Source of the DNA: an uncultured Rhodospirillaceae bacterium
Lineage (GTDB): Bacteria > Pseudomonadota > Alphaproteobacteria > Reyranellales > Reyranellaceae
Length of the DNA: 40,628 nucleotides
Assembly: GCA_945952105.1 (NCBI GenBank)
Contig: CAMFGZ010000035.1
Location: 1-40,628, forward strand
Direction of reading: 5' to 3'
This document shows, one piece after another, positions 32,861 through 40,628 of this stretch (position 1 is its first letter; each line of letters begins with the position of its first letter). The position numbers and the translations under genes were made by a program. Below the pieces are notes generated by a model, which saw only the letters and a program-made list of their open reading frames with translations, did no database searches and was not told the origin of the DNA.

Positions 32861-34066
32861 CTAGAGGACGGCCGCGAGGCGCTGGAGCCCCTCGCGCGTG
32901 GTCTTCTCGTCGTGCACCAGCGCCACGCGGATGTAGCGGTGCGAGGTATTGATGCCGTTGGTCTCGCGGCAGGCATAGGCGCCCGGCAGCACCTTCACGT
33001 GCGCCTCGCCCCACAGCTTGCGGGTGGCTTCCTCACCGTCGCCGACGTCGAGCCACAGGAAGAAGCCGCCGCCCGGCGTGTAGTAGGCGAAGCGGTTGTG
33101 CAGGATCTGCTCGGCGACCCGGAAATTCTTCGCGTACCATTCGCGCGTCTGGACCGGATGCGTCTCCTCGCGCCACAGCGCGGCCGACGCCTTCTGGACG
33201 GCAAACGGGATCTGCGGACCGCCATAGGTGCGCCAGCGCAGCACCATCGCCACGATCTTCGGATCGCCGGCCATGAAGCCCGAGCGCAGGCCGGCCGCGT
33301 TCGAACGCTTCGACAGCGAGTGGAAGACCACGAGATTGCGGAACGGATCCTTGCCGCCGGTCTCGTCGATCTCGAGCGCCGCTTCGAGCGCGCCGGGCGG
33401 CGGGGCGCCGGTGTAGATCTCGGCATAGCACTCATCGACCGCCAGCACGGTGTCGTGCTTGCGGCAGAGCTTCAGCAGCTTCTGCAGATAGTCCTTGCCG
33501 GCGATCGCGCCCTGCGGATTGGCCGGCGAGCAGAGATAGACGACGGACATGCGCTGCCACGTCGCTTCGTCGAGGCTCTCATAGTCCGGCAGGAAGCCGT
33601 TCGAGGATTCGGCGTTGACCAGCAGCGGCTCGCCGCCCGACAGGACCGCGCCGCCGAGATAGGCCTGGTAGAACGGATTGGGCAGCGCGACGATCGGCTT
33701 GGCGCCGCCCTTCTGCTGAGGCGTCGCCACCGTCGAGATGATGTAGACGCCTTCCTTGCTGCCCGCCGTCGGATGCACGTGCACGTTCGGATCGAGCAGA
33801 TCCGCGGGCAGCTTGTAGCGCCGCGTCAGCCATTCGCAGATCGCGAGGTTGAGATCGGGCAGGCCCTGGTTCGGCGGGTAGCGGTTCCAGCCGTCGACCT
33901 CGTCGATCACGATCTGGCGCGCGAAGGCCGGCATCGCGCCCTGCGGCTCGCCGACCGACATATTGATCATCGAAAGGTGCGCCGGTGGCGTGATCGGGGC
34001 GATGAGCGAGTTCAGCCGCGCAAAGGGAAAGTCGGTCAGCGTCTCGGTCAGGCGCGGATTGAACAT
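32861..34066 (-). CDS. Class I/II PLP-dependent aminotransferase (DapC-like)
   Basis: A 401-residue fold-type I aminotransferase. PLP-site residues are N183 (SPANPQG), D211 and Y214 (DECYAEIY), the Schiff-base Lys K253 in HSLSKRSNAAGLRSGF, and R261. The SLSKRSN-x2-GLRSGF signature is that of DapC-type succinyldiaminopimelate aminotransferases, so a role in lysine/peptidoglycan precursor synthesis is plausible; general aspartate-type activity cannot be excluded. The start ATG at 34066 follows a promoter-like sequence at 34142-34170; a frame extending to 34141 would run through that promoter. It is the first gene of the aminotransferase-ftsK-pqiBCA transcript. Confidence 0.88.
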   Translation of the reverse strand: MFNPRLTETLTDFPFARLNSLIAPITPPAHLSMINMSVGEPQGAMPAFARQIVIDEVDGWNRYPPNQGLPDLNLAICEWLTRRYKLPADLLDPNVHVHPTAGSKEGVYIISTVATPQQKGGAKPIVALPNPFYQAYLGGAVLSGGEPLLVNAESSNGFLPDYESLDEATWQRMSVVYLCSPANPQGAIAGKDYLQKLLKLCRKHDTVLAVDECYAEIYTGAPPPGALEAALEIDETGGKDPFRNLVVFHSLSKRSNAAGLRSGFMAGDPKIVAMVLRWRTYGGPQIPFAVQKASAALWREETHPVQTREWYAKNFRVAEQILHNRFAYYTPGGGFFLWLDVGDGEEATRKLWGEAHVKVLPGAYACRETNGINTSHRYIRVALVHDEKTTREGLQRLAAVL

Positions 34067-34141
34067 TCTCGTATCCAATGGGCCAGAAACCGGCCCCAAT
34101 AAAGCAACGGTGCCGACCCAGCACGGCCAGCCTATTGCCAT

Positions 34142-34170
34142 ATTCTATGGAACAAATTTGCCAATCACAA
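34142..34170 (-). promoter_or_regulatory. Sigma-70-like promoter for the aminotransferase-ftsK-pqiBCA operon
   Basis: On the minus strand TTGTGA (34170-34165), a 17-bp spacer and TAGAAT (34147-34142, five of six matches to the -10 consensus) lie in an unusually AT-rich stretch, about 75 bp before the start codon. CCTATTGCCA (34131-34140) and TGGAATAGG (34174-34182) flank it as a near inverted repeat, a possible operator. The rest of the gap to the amtB stop at 34258 shows only a CTAGCGCTAG palindrome (34233-34242). Confidence 0.5.
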
Positions 34171-34257
34171 CAATGGAATAGGCTTGTTTCTTGAGACAAT
34201 GGAAGGGGTTGATGCTCTCCCCGTCCCAGCCACTAGCGCTAGACGCCGCCCGTCGCG

Positions 34258-35574
34258 CTACTGGACGCGCTCGCCATGGAGCGCGGTGTCCAGCCCCTCG
34301 ACCTCCTCGTCCTGCGTGACCCTGAGCCCGATCGCCACATCGAGGATCTTGAGGATGATCCAGGTCGCCACGGCGCAGAACGCGCCGATGACGAGCACGC
34401 CGTAGAGTTGGGTAAGGATCTGGCCGCCATGGCCGTCGACCAGTCCGACGGGCTGCCCCTTGGCCACGTCGTTGATCGCGCGCGTGGCGAAGACGCCGAC
34501 CAGGATCGACCCCAGGATGCCGCCCACGCCGTGGACGCCGAATGCATCCAGCGAATCGTCGTAGCCCAGCCTGGTCTTCAACACGATGGAAGCCCAGTAG
34601 CAGACCGCGCCGGCGATCACGCCGATCACCATGGCCGCCCAAGGCTCCACATAGCCCGCGGCCGGCGTGATCATGCCGAGGCCCGCGACGGCGCCGGTCA
34701 GGATGCCCAGGACCGACGGCTTGCCGCGGGCTGCCCATTCTATGACCATCCAGACCAAAGCGGCGACGGAGGCCGCGATGTGGGTGTTCAGCATCGCGCT
34801 GCCGGCCAGTTCGCCCGAGGCCAGCGCCGAGCCGGCGTTGAAGCCGAACCAGCCGACCCACAGGAGCGACGTGCCGATCAGGGTGAGCACCAGATTATGC
34901 GGCGCCATGTATTCCTGGCCGTAGCCGTGCCGCTTGCCGATCACCACGCAGCAGACGAGCGCGGCGACGCCGGCATTGAGATGGACGACGAGACCGCCCG
35001 CGAAATCGAGCACGCCGGCCGCCCCCAGGAAGCCGCCGCCCCACACCCAGTGGGCCACCGGGACGTAGACGAACAGCAGCCAGAGGCCCATGAACCACAT
35101 CATCGCCGAGAACTTCATGCGTTCGGCGAAAGCACCGGCGATGATGGCGGGCGTGATGACGGCGAAGGTCGCCTGGTACATCAGGAAGACGTTCTCCGGC
35201 ACCGTCCTGGCAAGCTCATGGGTGCTTCCCAGGAGGCCCTTGCCGAAGGCGCGGGACAGCGAGCCGATCGCGCCGTTCAACGCACCGCCGTCGGTGAAGG
35301 TCAGCGAATAGCCGACGGCGAACCACAGGACGGTGACGAGCGCGGCCACGGCGAAGCCCTGCACCGATGTCGCCAGCACATTCTTCTTGCGCACCATGCC
35401 GGCGTAGAAGAGCGCGAGGCCCGGGATGTTCATCATCAGGACCAGGACGGTGGCCATCAGCAGCCATGCCGTGTCTCCGGTATCGATCTGCGGCTTGTCA
35501 GCGGCCCAGGCCGCCGGGACGAACGTCATCGGGCACGCCAAAAGCGCGCCGAAGCGCAGGGTCGTCCTGTTCAT
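34258..35574 (-). CDS. amtB: Ammonium transporter, distal copy
   Basis: A 438-residue Amt/Rh-family channel with a cleavable signal-like N-terminus (ALLACPMTFVPAAWA) and eleven helices. Channel residues are in place: the external ammonium site region, DFAGGLVVHLNAG (first pore His) and DAFGVHGVGG (second pore His), with LDFAGG acidic Asp. It has no extra C-terminal domain beyond the usual regulatory tail (DEEVEGLDTALHGE), which contacts GlnK. It forms a pair with the glnK gene at 35650-35988, and the pair is repeated upstream. The pair is separated from the upstream pair by a terminator. The sequence after the stop shows no strong terminator. Confidence 0.96.
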   Translation of the reverse strand: MNRTTLRFGALLACPMTFVPAAWAADKPQIDTGDTAWLLMATVLVLMMNIPGLALFYAGMVRKKNVLATSVQGFAVAALVTVLWFAVGYSLTFTDGGALNGAIGSLSRAFGKGLLGSTHELARTVPENVFLMYQATFAVITPAIIAGAFAERMKFSAMMWFMGLWLLFVYVPVAHWVWGGGFLGAAGVLDFAGGLVVHLNAGVAALVCCVVIGKRHGYGQEYMAPHNLVLTLIGTSLLWVGWFGFNAGSALASGELAGSAMLNTHIAASVAALVWMVIEWAARGKPSVLGILTGAVAGLGMITPAAGYVEPWAAMVIGVIAGAVCYWASIVLKTRLGYDDSLDAFGVHGVGGILGSILVGVFATRAINDVAKGQPVGLVDGHGGQILTQLYGVLVIGAFCAVATWIILKILDVAIGLRVTQDEEVEGLDTALHGERVQ

Positions 35575-35601
35575 TTCATCCCCCGTGTCTTGTCTTGCTT
35601 G

Positions 35602-35630
35602 CTTGTCGTTCAGTCTTGTTCTTGTCGTTC
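35602..35630. repeat. Short direct repeat in the glnK-amtB gap
   Basis: CTTGTCGTTC occurs at 35602-35611 and again at 35621-35630, in a pyrimidine-rich stretch of CTTG repeats between amtB and glnK. A small hairpin, CGTTC-TTC-GAACG, overlaps the second copy (35626-35638). It may affect expression of the amtB downstream of glnK on the minus strand, or be simple low-complexity spacing. Confidence 0.5.
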
Positions 35631-35649
35631 TTCGAACGGCCGGATCATC

Positions 35650-35988
35650 CTAGAGGGCGTTGGAGCCGGATTCGCCGGTGCGGATGCGCACGGCCTGCTC
35701 GACCGGAGTGACGAAGATCTTGCCGTCGCCGATCTTGCCGGTGTGAGCGGCCTTCTGGATCGCCTCGACGGCGCGCTCGACCTGGTTGTCGTCGACCACG
35801 ATCTCGATCTTCACCTTGGGCAGAAAGCTCACGAGATACTCGGCGCCGCGATAGATCTCGGTCTGACCCTTCTGACGGCCGAACCCCTTGACCTCGCTCA
35901 CCGTCAGGCCGGAGACGCCCACTCCGGTCAGCGCGTCGCGCACCTCGTCCAGCTTGAACGGCTTGATGATGGCGGACACGAGCTTCAT
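35650..35988 (-). CDS. glnK: PII nitrogen regulatory protein GlnK, distal copy
   Basis: A 112-residue PII protein that reports nitrogen status and blocks AmtB when ammonium is plentiful. The T-loop with uridylylation site Y51 is intact (GQTEIYRGAEY), as are the B-loop TGKIGDGKIFV and C-loop VRIRTGESG. It differs from the other copy at about 20 of 112 positions, so the two are close paralogues. It precedes its amtB by 75 bp. No sigma-54 element was found upstream. A weak TTGACG-N17-CAGTCT pair (minus strand, about 36021-36051) could be a sigma-70 promoter. Confidence 0.96.
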   Translation of the reverse strand: MKLVSAIIKPFKLDEVRDALTGVGVSGLTVSEVKGFGRQKGQTEIYRGAEYLVSFLPKVKIEIVVDDNQVERAVEAIQKAAHTGKIGDGKIFVTPVEQAVRIRTGESGSNAL

Positions 35989-36060
35989 CTGATTTCCCCT
36001 CTGCCTTTGCGGCGTTCGCGCACAGACTGGCGTCTGCCGTTCGCGGCGTCAAATTCCGGG

Positions 36061-36094
36061 CAGAAAAAGGCCCGGCGAGAAACTCGCCGGGCCT
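36061..36094 (-). terminator. Rho-independent terminator after the proximal amtB
   Basis: AGGCCCGGCGAG (36068-36079), an AAA loop and CTCGCCGGGCCT (36083-36094) form a perfect 12-bp GC-rich stem. On the minus strand it is followed directly by a T-run (CCTTTTTCTG). Two more perfect stems precede it in the same untranslated region: TCCGCCGC / GCGGCGGA (36100-36123) and GGGAACC / GGTTCCC (36129-36153). It separates the two glnK-amtB pairs into different transcripts or attenuates read-through. Confidence 0.88.
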
Positions 36095-36173
36095 GAGGGT
36101 CCGCCGCGACACGGAGCGGCGGAGGAGAGGGAACCAGGAGGAGAGGGGTTCCCGATCTCGGGGAGAGACGGTC

Positions 36174-37526
<1,353 letters not shown>

Positions 37527-37563
37527 CGTCCCCTGGTTCTTGAGTTGATTGCGTTGCCTCGGA

Positions 37564-37902
37564 TCAGAGCGCTTCGGCGCCGGACTCGCCGGTGCGGATG
37601 CGGATCGCCTGCTCGACCGGCACGACGAAGACCTTGCCGTCGCCGATCTTGCCGGTGCCCGCCGCCTTGCGGATGGTCTCGACCGCTCGCTCGACCATGC
37701 TGTCGTCGATGACGACCTCGATCTTCACCTTCGGCAGGAAACTCACGGCGTACTCGGCGCCGCGATAGATCTCGGTCTGGCCCTTCTGCCGGCCGAAGCC
37801 CTTCACTTCACTTACGGTCAGGCCCTGGATGCCGAGCGACGTCAGGGCGTCCCTGACTTCGTCCAGCTTGAAGGGCTTGAAGATTGCCACGATCATTTTC
37901 AT
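37564..37902 (-). CDS. glnK: PII nitrogen regulatory protein GlnK, proximal copy
   Basis: A 112-residue PII protein with the complete T-loop (Y51 in GQTEIYRGAEY), B-loop TGKIGDGKVFV and C-loop IRIRTGESG, so uridylylation and ATP/2-oxoglutarate binding should be normal. Start: ATG at 37902; an ATG at 37896 and a far upstream one at 37941 are in frame but do not fit PII length. A GGAGG lies 10 bases upstream. It is the first gene after a perfect sigma-54 promoter, which implies NtrC-type activation under nitrogen limitation. amtB follows by 37 bp. Confidence 0.96.
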   Translation of the reverse strand: MKMIVAIFKPFKLDEVRDALTSLGIQGLTVSEVKGFGRQKGQTEIYRGAEYAVSFLPKVKIEVVIDDSMVERAVETIRKAAGTGKIGDGKVFVVPVEQAIRIRTGESGAEAL

Positions 37903-37957
37903 TTGCGCCTGTCCTCCACCGGGCGGCACGCCCGCCCCCAAAGTTCAATTCGGGGCA

Positions 37958-37973
37958 AGCAAGCGTCGTGCCA
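37958..37973 (-). promoter_or_regulatory. Sigma-54 promoter for the proximal glnK-amtB
   Basis: On the minus strand TGGCACGACGCTTGCT matches the sigma-54 consensus TGGCAC-N5-TTGCW at every defined position. The predicted start near 37947 leaves a leader of about 45 nt before glnK. No clear NtrC enhancer was recognised nearby. Confidence 0.9.
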
Positions 37974-38000
37974 AACAGGCTTGAGGCGGCACCTTCACTT

Positions 38001-38016
38001 TGGCACGCCGTTTGCT
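38001..38016 (+). promoter_or_regulatory. Sigma-54 promoter for the TorF-family porin gene
   Basis: TGGCACGCCGTTTGCT matches TGGCAC-N5-TTGCW exactly on the plus strand, 27 bp from the divergent sigma-54 promoter at 37958-37973. The predicted start near 38028 leaves about 30 nt of leader before the porin ATG at 38058. Confidence 0.9.
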
Positions 38017-38057
38017 GGGATTGGGGCGGAAACAAGTCAAAAGTCTTTGGGGTGGTC

Positions 38058-38963
38058 ATGTTGTTCAAAAAATCCGCTGTTCTGGCTACTGCGCTGATCA
38101 CAATGTGTGCAACTGGCGCCGCCTATGCACAGGGCACGCCAGATCCGCAGACTGTAGAGGTCACGCCGAGCCCGCAGGCGACGCCGGCCACTCAGCAGGT
38201 CGCCCAGGGAACGCCCGATCCGGCAACCTCCGCTCCCCCGGAAAAGGAGAGCTGGAAGGCCCCGTGGGGCGGCACGTTCACCGCGGGCTTCGCGGTTCTG
38301 AACGACTACTCCTACCGTGGTATTTCCCAGACCCAGCGCCAGGTCGCCGTCCAGGCCGCCTTCGGCTATGAGACCGCGCCCGTCAGCGAGAAGGTGCCCC
38401 TCACGGCCTATGTCGGCGCCTGGGGCTCCAACGTGAACTTCCCCGGGACCGGCACCACCGCTGAGATCGACCTTCTCACCGGCCTCAGGCTCAAGCTGAT
38501 GGACGACAAGCTCACCTTCGACCTGGGCTACATCCGCTACAACTACCTCAGCGCCCCCTCGAGCCTGTTCTACGACTTCAACGAGTTCGGCCTCGTCGCG
38601 GGCTACGATTTCGGCGTCGCCCAGGTCAGCGCCGCGGTGCGCTACAGCCCCAACTTCTTCGCCAACTCCGGCAACGCCTGGTACAAGTGGGCCTCCGTCA
38701 CCGTGCCGCTGTCCTTCATCCACGTGAACGACAACGTGGCCTTCAAGGCCTTCGGCACGATCGGCAACCAGTATGTCGAGCGCAACATCAACTACGGCAT
38801 TCCCAACGACAACTATTGGGACTGGCAGCTCGGCCTCGTCGTCTCGGTCTACGGCTTCGATCTCTCCGCGGTCTACACCGGCACCAACCTCAGCGTTCAG
38901 GACTGCCTCGGCACCCAGAACTGCGCCAGCCGCGTCATCCTCGGCATCGCCAAGGCGTTCTGA
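38058..38963 (+). CDS. TorF-family putative porin (Gcw_chp type)
   Basis: A 301-residue exported protein with a signal peptide (AVLATALITMCATGAAYA), then a Thr/Pro-rich linker of about 40 residues holding two QGTPDP copies. A beta-barrel-like domain follows, opening with GTFTAGFAVLNDYSYRGISQ, the mark of the TorF/Gcw_chp family. Later strands carry regular aromatic residues, and the protein ends in Phe, as outer-membrane barrels do. It is divergent from glnK-amtB with its own perfect sigma-54 promoter, so it should be made when nitrogen is scarce. A role in passing ammonium, amines or other small nitrogen compounds through the outer membrane is inferred. A GGGGTGG ribosome site precedes the ATG. 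Confidence 0.87.
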   Translation: MLFKKSAVLATALITMCATGAAYAQGTPDPQTVEVTPSPQATPATQQVAQGTPDPATSAPPEKESWKAPWGGTFTAGFAVLNDYSYRGISQTQRQVAVQAAFGYETAPVSEKVPLTAYVGAWGSNVNFPGTGTTAEIDLLTGLRLKLMDDKLTFDLGYIRYNYLSAPSSLFYDFNEFGLVAGYDFGVAQVSAAVRYSPNFFANSGNAWYKWASVTVPLSFIHVNDNVAFKAFGTIGNQYVERNINYGIPNDNYWDWQLGLVVSVYGFDLSAVYTGTNLSVQDCLGTQNCASRVILGIAKAF

Positions 38964-38984
38964 TCGCGACCAAGCGTTCCATGC

Positions 38985-39030
38985 AGCCATAGAGGGTTGC
39001 CGCCCTTCGGGGCGGCTGCCATCTATGGCT
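38985..39030. promoter_or_regulatory. Nested hairpin between the porin and UbiH genes
   Basis: An outer perfect 9-bp stem (AGCCATAGA 38985-38993 / TCTATGGCT 39022-39030) encloses a perfect 7-bp stem (GCCGCCC 38999-39005 / GGGCGGC 39010-39016) with a stable TTCG loop. There is no T-run. It starts 22 bp after the porin stop and ends just before the next start codon at 39032, so it may stop transcription from the porin side or limit initiation on the UbiH gene. Confidence 0.6.
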
Positions 39031-39031
39031 C

Positions 39032-40306
39032 ATGGTTAGGCCTTCCTCCGATCGCGCCCCCGTCGACCTCGCCGTCGTGGGGGCGGGCCTCAACGGCAGC
39101 CTTCTCGCCCTGGCGGCCGGCGAAACCGGCCTGTCGACCGCCCTGATCGATCGCGTGCCGCTCTCCGCCATGACGGAGCAGGGCTTCGACGGCCGCACCA
39201 CCGCCATCGCCTACACAAGCCAGCGCCTGTTCGCGGCCCTCGACCTTTGGGACGAGCTGGCGCCCAATGCCGAACCGATCCGCGACATCCGGATCTCCGA
39301 CGCCGGCCACGACGGCCGCGCGAGTCCCCTCTTCCTGCATTTCGACCATCGCGAGGCCTCCGACGATCCGGAAAGCGCCGCGCCGATGGGCTGGATCGTC
39401 GAGAACCGCTTCCTGCGGTCCGCGCTTCTGCGCCGGCTCGCCGGTTGTCCCAAGGTGGAGCTCGTGTCGCCGGACGAGGTCGTCGAGACCGAACGCGGCC
39501 CCGATCGCGCCGGCCTCGTCCTGAAGAGCGGACGGCGCATCGCCACCCGGCTGGTCGCCTCGGCCGAGGGCCGCTTCGGCGCGACCCGCGAGGAGGCGGG
39601 AATCGGCGCGCGCAGCTGGGCCTACGACCAGATCGCCATCGTCCTGGTCGCCCATCACGCGGAGCCCCATCGCGGTGTCGCCCAGGAGAAATTCCTGCCC
39701 GGCGGGCCCTTCGCCAGCCTGCCCATGACCGACGGTCCCGGCGGCGAGCATCGCTCGTCCATCGTCTGGACGGAGCGGACGGCGATCGCCCGACGCCTGC
39801 TCGACCTCGACGCGTCCAGTTTCCAGGCGGAGTTCGCGCGGCGCTTCGGCGATCACCTCGGCGCCGTGGCGCCCGCCGGCCCGCGCTGGTCCTATCCGCT
39901 GCGTCTCGTGCATGCCGAACGCTACATCGACACGCGGCTGGTGCTGGTGGGCGACGCCGCGCACGGCATCCACCCGATCGCGGGCCAGGGCTACAATCTC
40001 GGTGTCCGCGACATCGCGGCCCTCGTCGAGGTCATGGCCGACGCCAAGCGGCTGGGCCTCGACGTCGGCGGTGCCGACACGCTGGAGCGCTACGCGCAAT
40101 GGCGCCGGGCGGACAATCTCTCGATGGTCGCCGCCACCGACCTGCTCAACCGCCTGTTCTCGAACGACATCAAGCCGCTGCGACTCGTGCGCGATGCCGG
40201 CCTCGCCGCCGTCAACCGCGTGCCGGCGCTGCGCAAGTTCTTCGTCCGCCACGCGATGGGACTGGTCGGCGACCTGCCCAAGCTGATCCGGGGGCAAAGA
40301 CCCTAG
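39032..40306 (+). CDS. UbiH/UbiF/COQ6-family FAD hydroxylase
   Basis: A 424-residue flavin monooxygenase of the ubiquinone-synthesis hydroxylase family. FAD-binding motifs appear in order: VVGAGLNGSLLA (15-26), the DGRTTAIAYTSQRL segment (53-66) typical of this family, and GDAAHGIHPIAGQGYNLG near residues 307-325. It hydroxylates the quinone ring at one position, and which of the UbiH, UbiF, UbiI or UbiL roles it has cannot be decided by eye. No signal peptide is seen; it probably works at the inner membrane face. The start ATG at 39032 follows a hairpin directly, with no clear ribosome site. In many alphaproteobacteria this gene neighbours amtB and ftsK, as here. Confidence 0.9.
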   Translation: MVRPSSDRAPVDLAVVGAGLNGSLLALAAGETGLSTALIDRVPLSAMTEQGFDGRTTAIAYTSQRLFAALDLWDELAPNAEPIRDIRISDAGHDGRASPLFLHFDHREASDDPESAAPMGWIVENRFLRSALLRRLAGCPKVELVSPDEVVETERGPDRAGLVLKSGRRIATRLVASAEGRFGATREEAGIGARSWAYDQIAIVLVAHHAEPHRGVAQEKFLPGGPFASLPMTDGPGGEHRSSIVWTERTAIARRLLDLDASSFQAEFARRFGDHLGAVAPAGPRWSYPLRLVHAERYIDTRLVLVGDAAHGIHPIAGQGYNLGVRDIAALVEVMADAKRLGLDVGGADTLERYAQWRRADNLSMVAATDLLNRLFSNDIKPLRLVRDAGLAAVNRVPALRKFFVRHAMGLVGDLPKLIRGQRP

Positions 40307-40384
40307 CTGGAGGTCCGCATCGGCGGCCCTAGACTTGCGGAGATGCCGGCCCTATCTCAGGGGCCAATTTTCAAGGACCTTCAC

Positions 40385-40628
40385 ATGGCCAGCTCCCAGA
40401 CTTCGGCGCAAGTGCCCGTCACCGTGCTCACCGGCTATCTCGGCGCCGGCAAGACCACCCTGCTCAACCGCATCCTGAGCGAGCAGCACGGCAAGAAGTA
40501 CGCCGTCATCGTGAACGAGTTCGGCGAGCTGGGCGTCGACTACGACCTCGTGGTGAACGCCGACGAGGAAGTGTTCGAGATGAACAACGGCTGCATCTGC
40601 TGCACCGTGCGCGGCGACCTGATCCGCA
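40385..40628 (+). CDS. CobW/G3E-family GTPase, N-terminal part (3' end outside window)
   Basis: The first 81 codons of a COG0523 GTPase. Walker A is GYLGAGKTT (17-25), the conserved VIVNEFGELGVD (41-52) follows, and a CICC metal-binding motif occurs at C70, C72 and C73 in NNGCICCTV. Family members insert metals into enzymes or act in zinc and cobalt handling; the subgroup depends on the missing C-terminus. Start: ATG at 40385 with AAGGA seven to eight bases upstream. It is 78 bp from the UbiH gene on the same strand, with nothing recognisable between them except a leader. Confidence 0.9.
   Translation, partial: MASSQTSAQVPVTVLTGYLGAGKTTLLNRILSEQHGKKYAVIVNEFGELGVDYDLVVNADEEVFEMNNGCICCTVRGDLIR

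Noticed and set aside
35989..36067. A sigma-54 promoter for the distal glnK-amtB pair
   Set aside because: No TGGCAC-N5-TTGC or close variant was found on the minus strand; only a weak sigma-70-like pair is present.

Overview
The window is GC-rich chromosomal DNA, densely packed with ordinary housekeeping and envelope genes, and best fits an alphaproteobacterium. Pointers are the alpha-type LeuB, the pheA / membrane-anchored cytochrome c / hisN neighbourhood, the ubiH - glnK/amtB - aminotransferase - ftsK neighbourhood, and a UTRA-type GntR regulator. A genus cannot be named from sequence alone. No rRNA, tRNA, CRISPR array, insertion sequence, prophage or integration site was seen.

Layout. 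(1) 1-5.1 kb: the 3' part of leuB, then an ECF sigma / anti-sigma pair divergent from a Tat-exported metallophosphoesterase and a small CuA-site cupredoxin, then a HerA/DUF853-type ATPase. The 116-120 bp between the divergent pairs carries two back-to-back copies of GGAATA-N15-CGGTA, which look like ECF promoters, so the four genes probably form one autoregulated envelope/redox stress unit. (2) 5.2-10.6 kb: a TIM-barrel isomerase-like protein, the pheA-rpe-GST operon on the minus strand, then divergent cytochrome c and hisN, and a GNAT acetyltransferase. (3) 10.6-13.2 kb: a Spy/CpxP-like periplasmic protein with its OmpR-type response regulator and sensor kinase, preceded by a perfect match to the enterobacterial CpxR box. 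(4) 13.2-18.2 kb: an acyl-CoA dehydrogenase, a long interrupted inverted repeat, an EamA exporter overlapping hisB, hisH, a Cys-rich cytosolic copper-storage-like protein and a DUF4239 membrane protein. (5) 18.2-25.4 kb, minus strand: an ABC importer of the NitT/TauT type with two different permeases, a GntR/UTRA regulator and an isocitrate-lyase/PEP-mutase family lyase, followed beyond a repeat by leuC-leuD. (6) 25.6-34.1 kb: a DUF2490 beta-barrel-like protein, convergent with an operon of DapC-like aminotransferase, ftsK and pqiB-pqiC-pqiA. (7) 34.2-40.6 kb: two tandem glnK-amtB pairs on the minus strand, divergent from a TorF-family porin. Two perfect sigma-54 promoters sit back to back in that gap. 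A UbiH-type hydroxylase and the start of a CobW/G3E GTPase close the window.

The best candidates for undescribed biology are the ECF / metallophosphoesterase / CuA module with its paired promoters, the divergent sigma-54 control linking ammonium uptake to an outer-membrane porin, the Cpx-like box in front of the CpxP-like operon, and the two-permease ABC / lyase cluster of unknown substrate. All functional assignments rest on motif reading and family knowledge. No database search was run.
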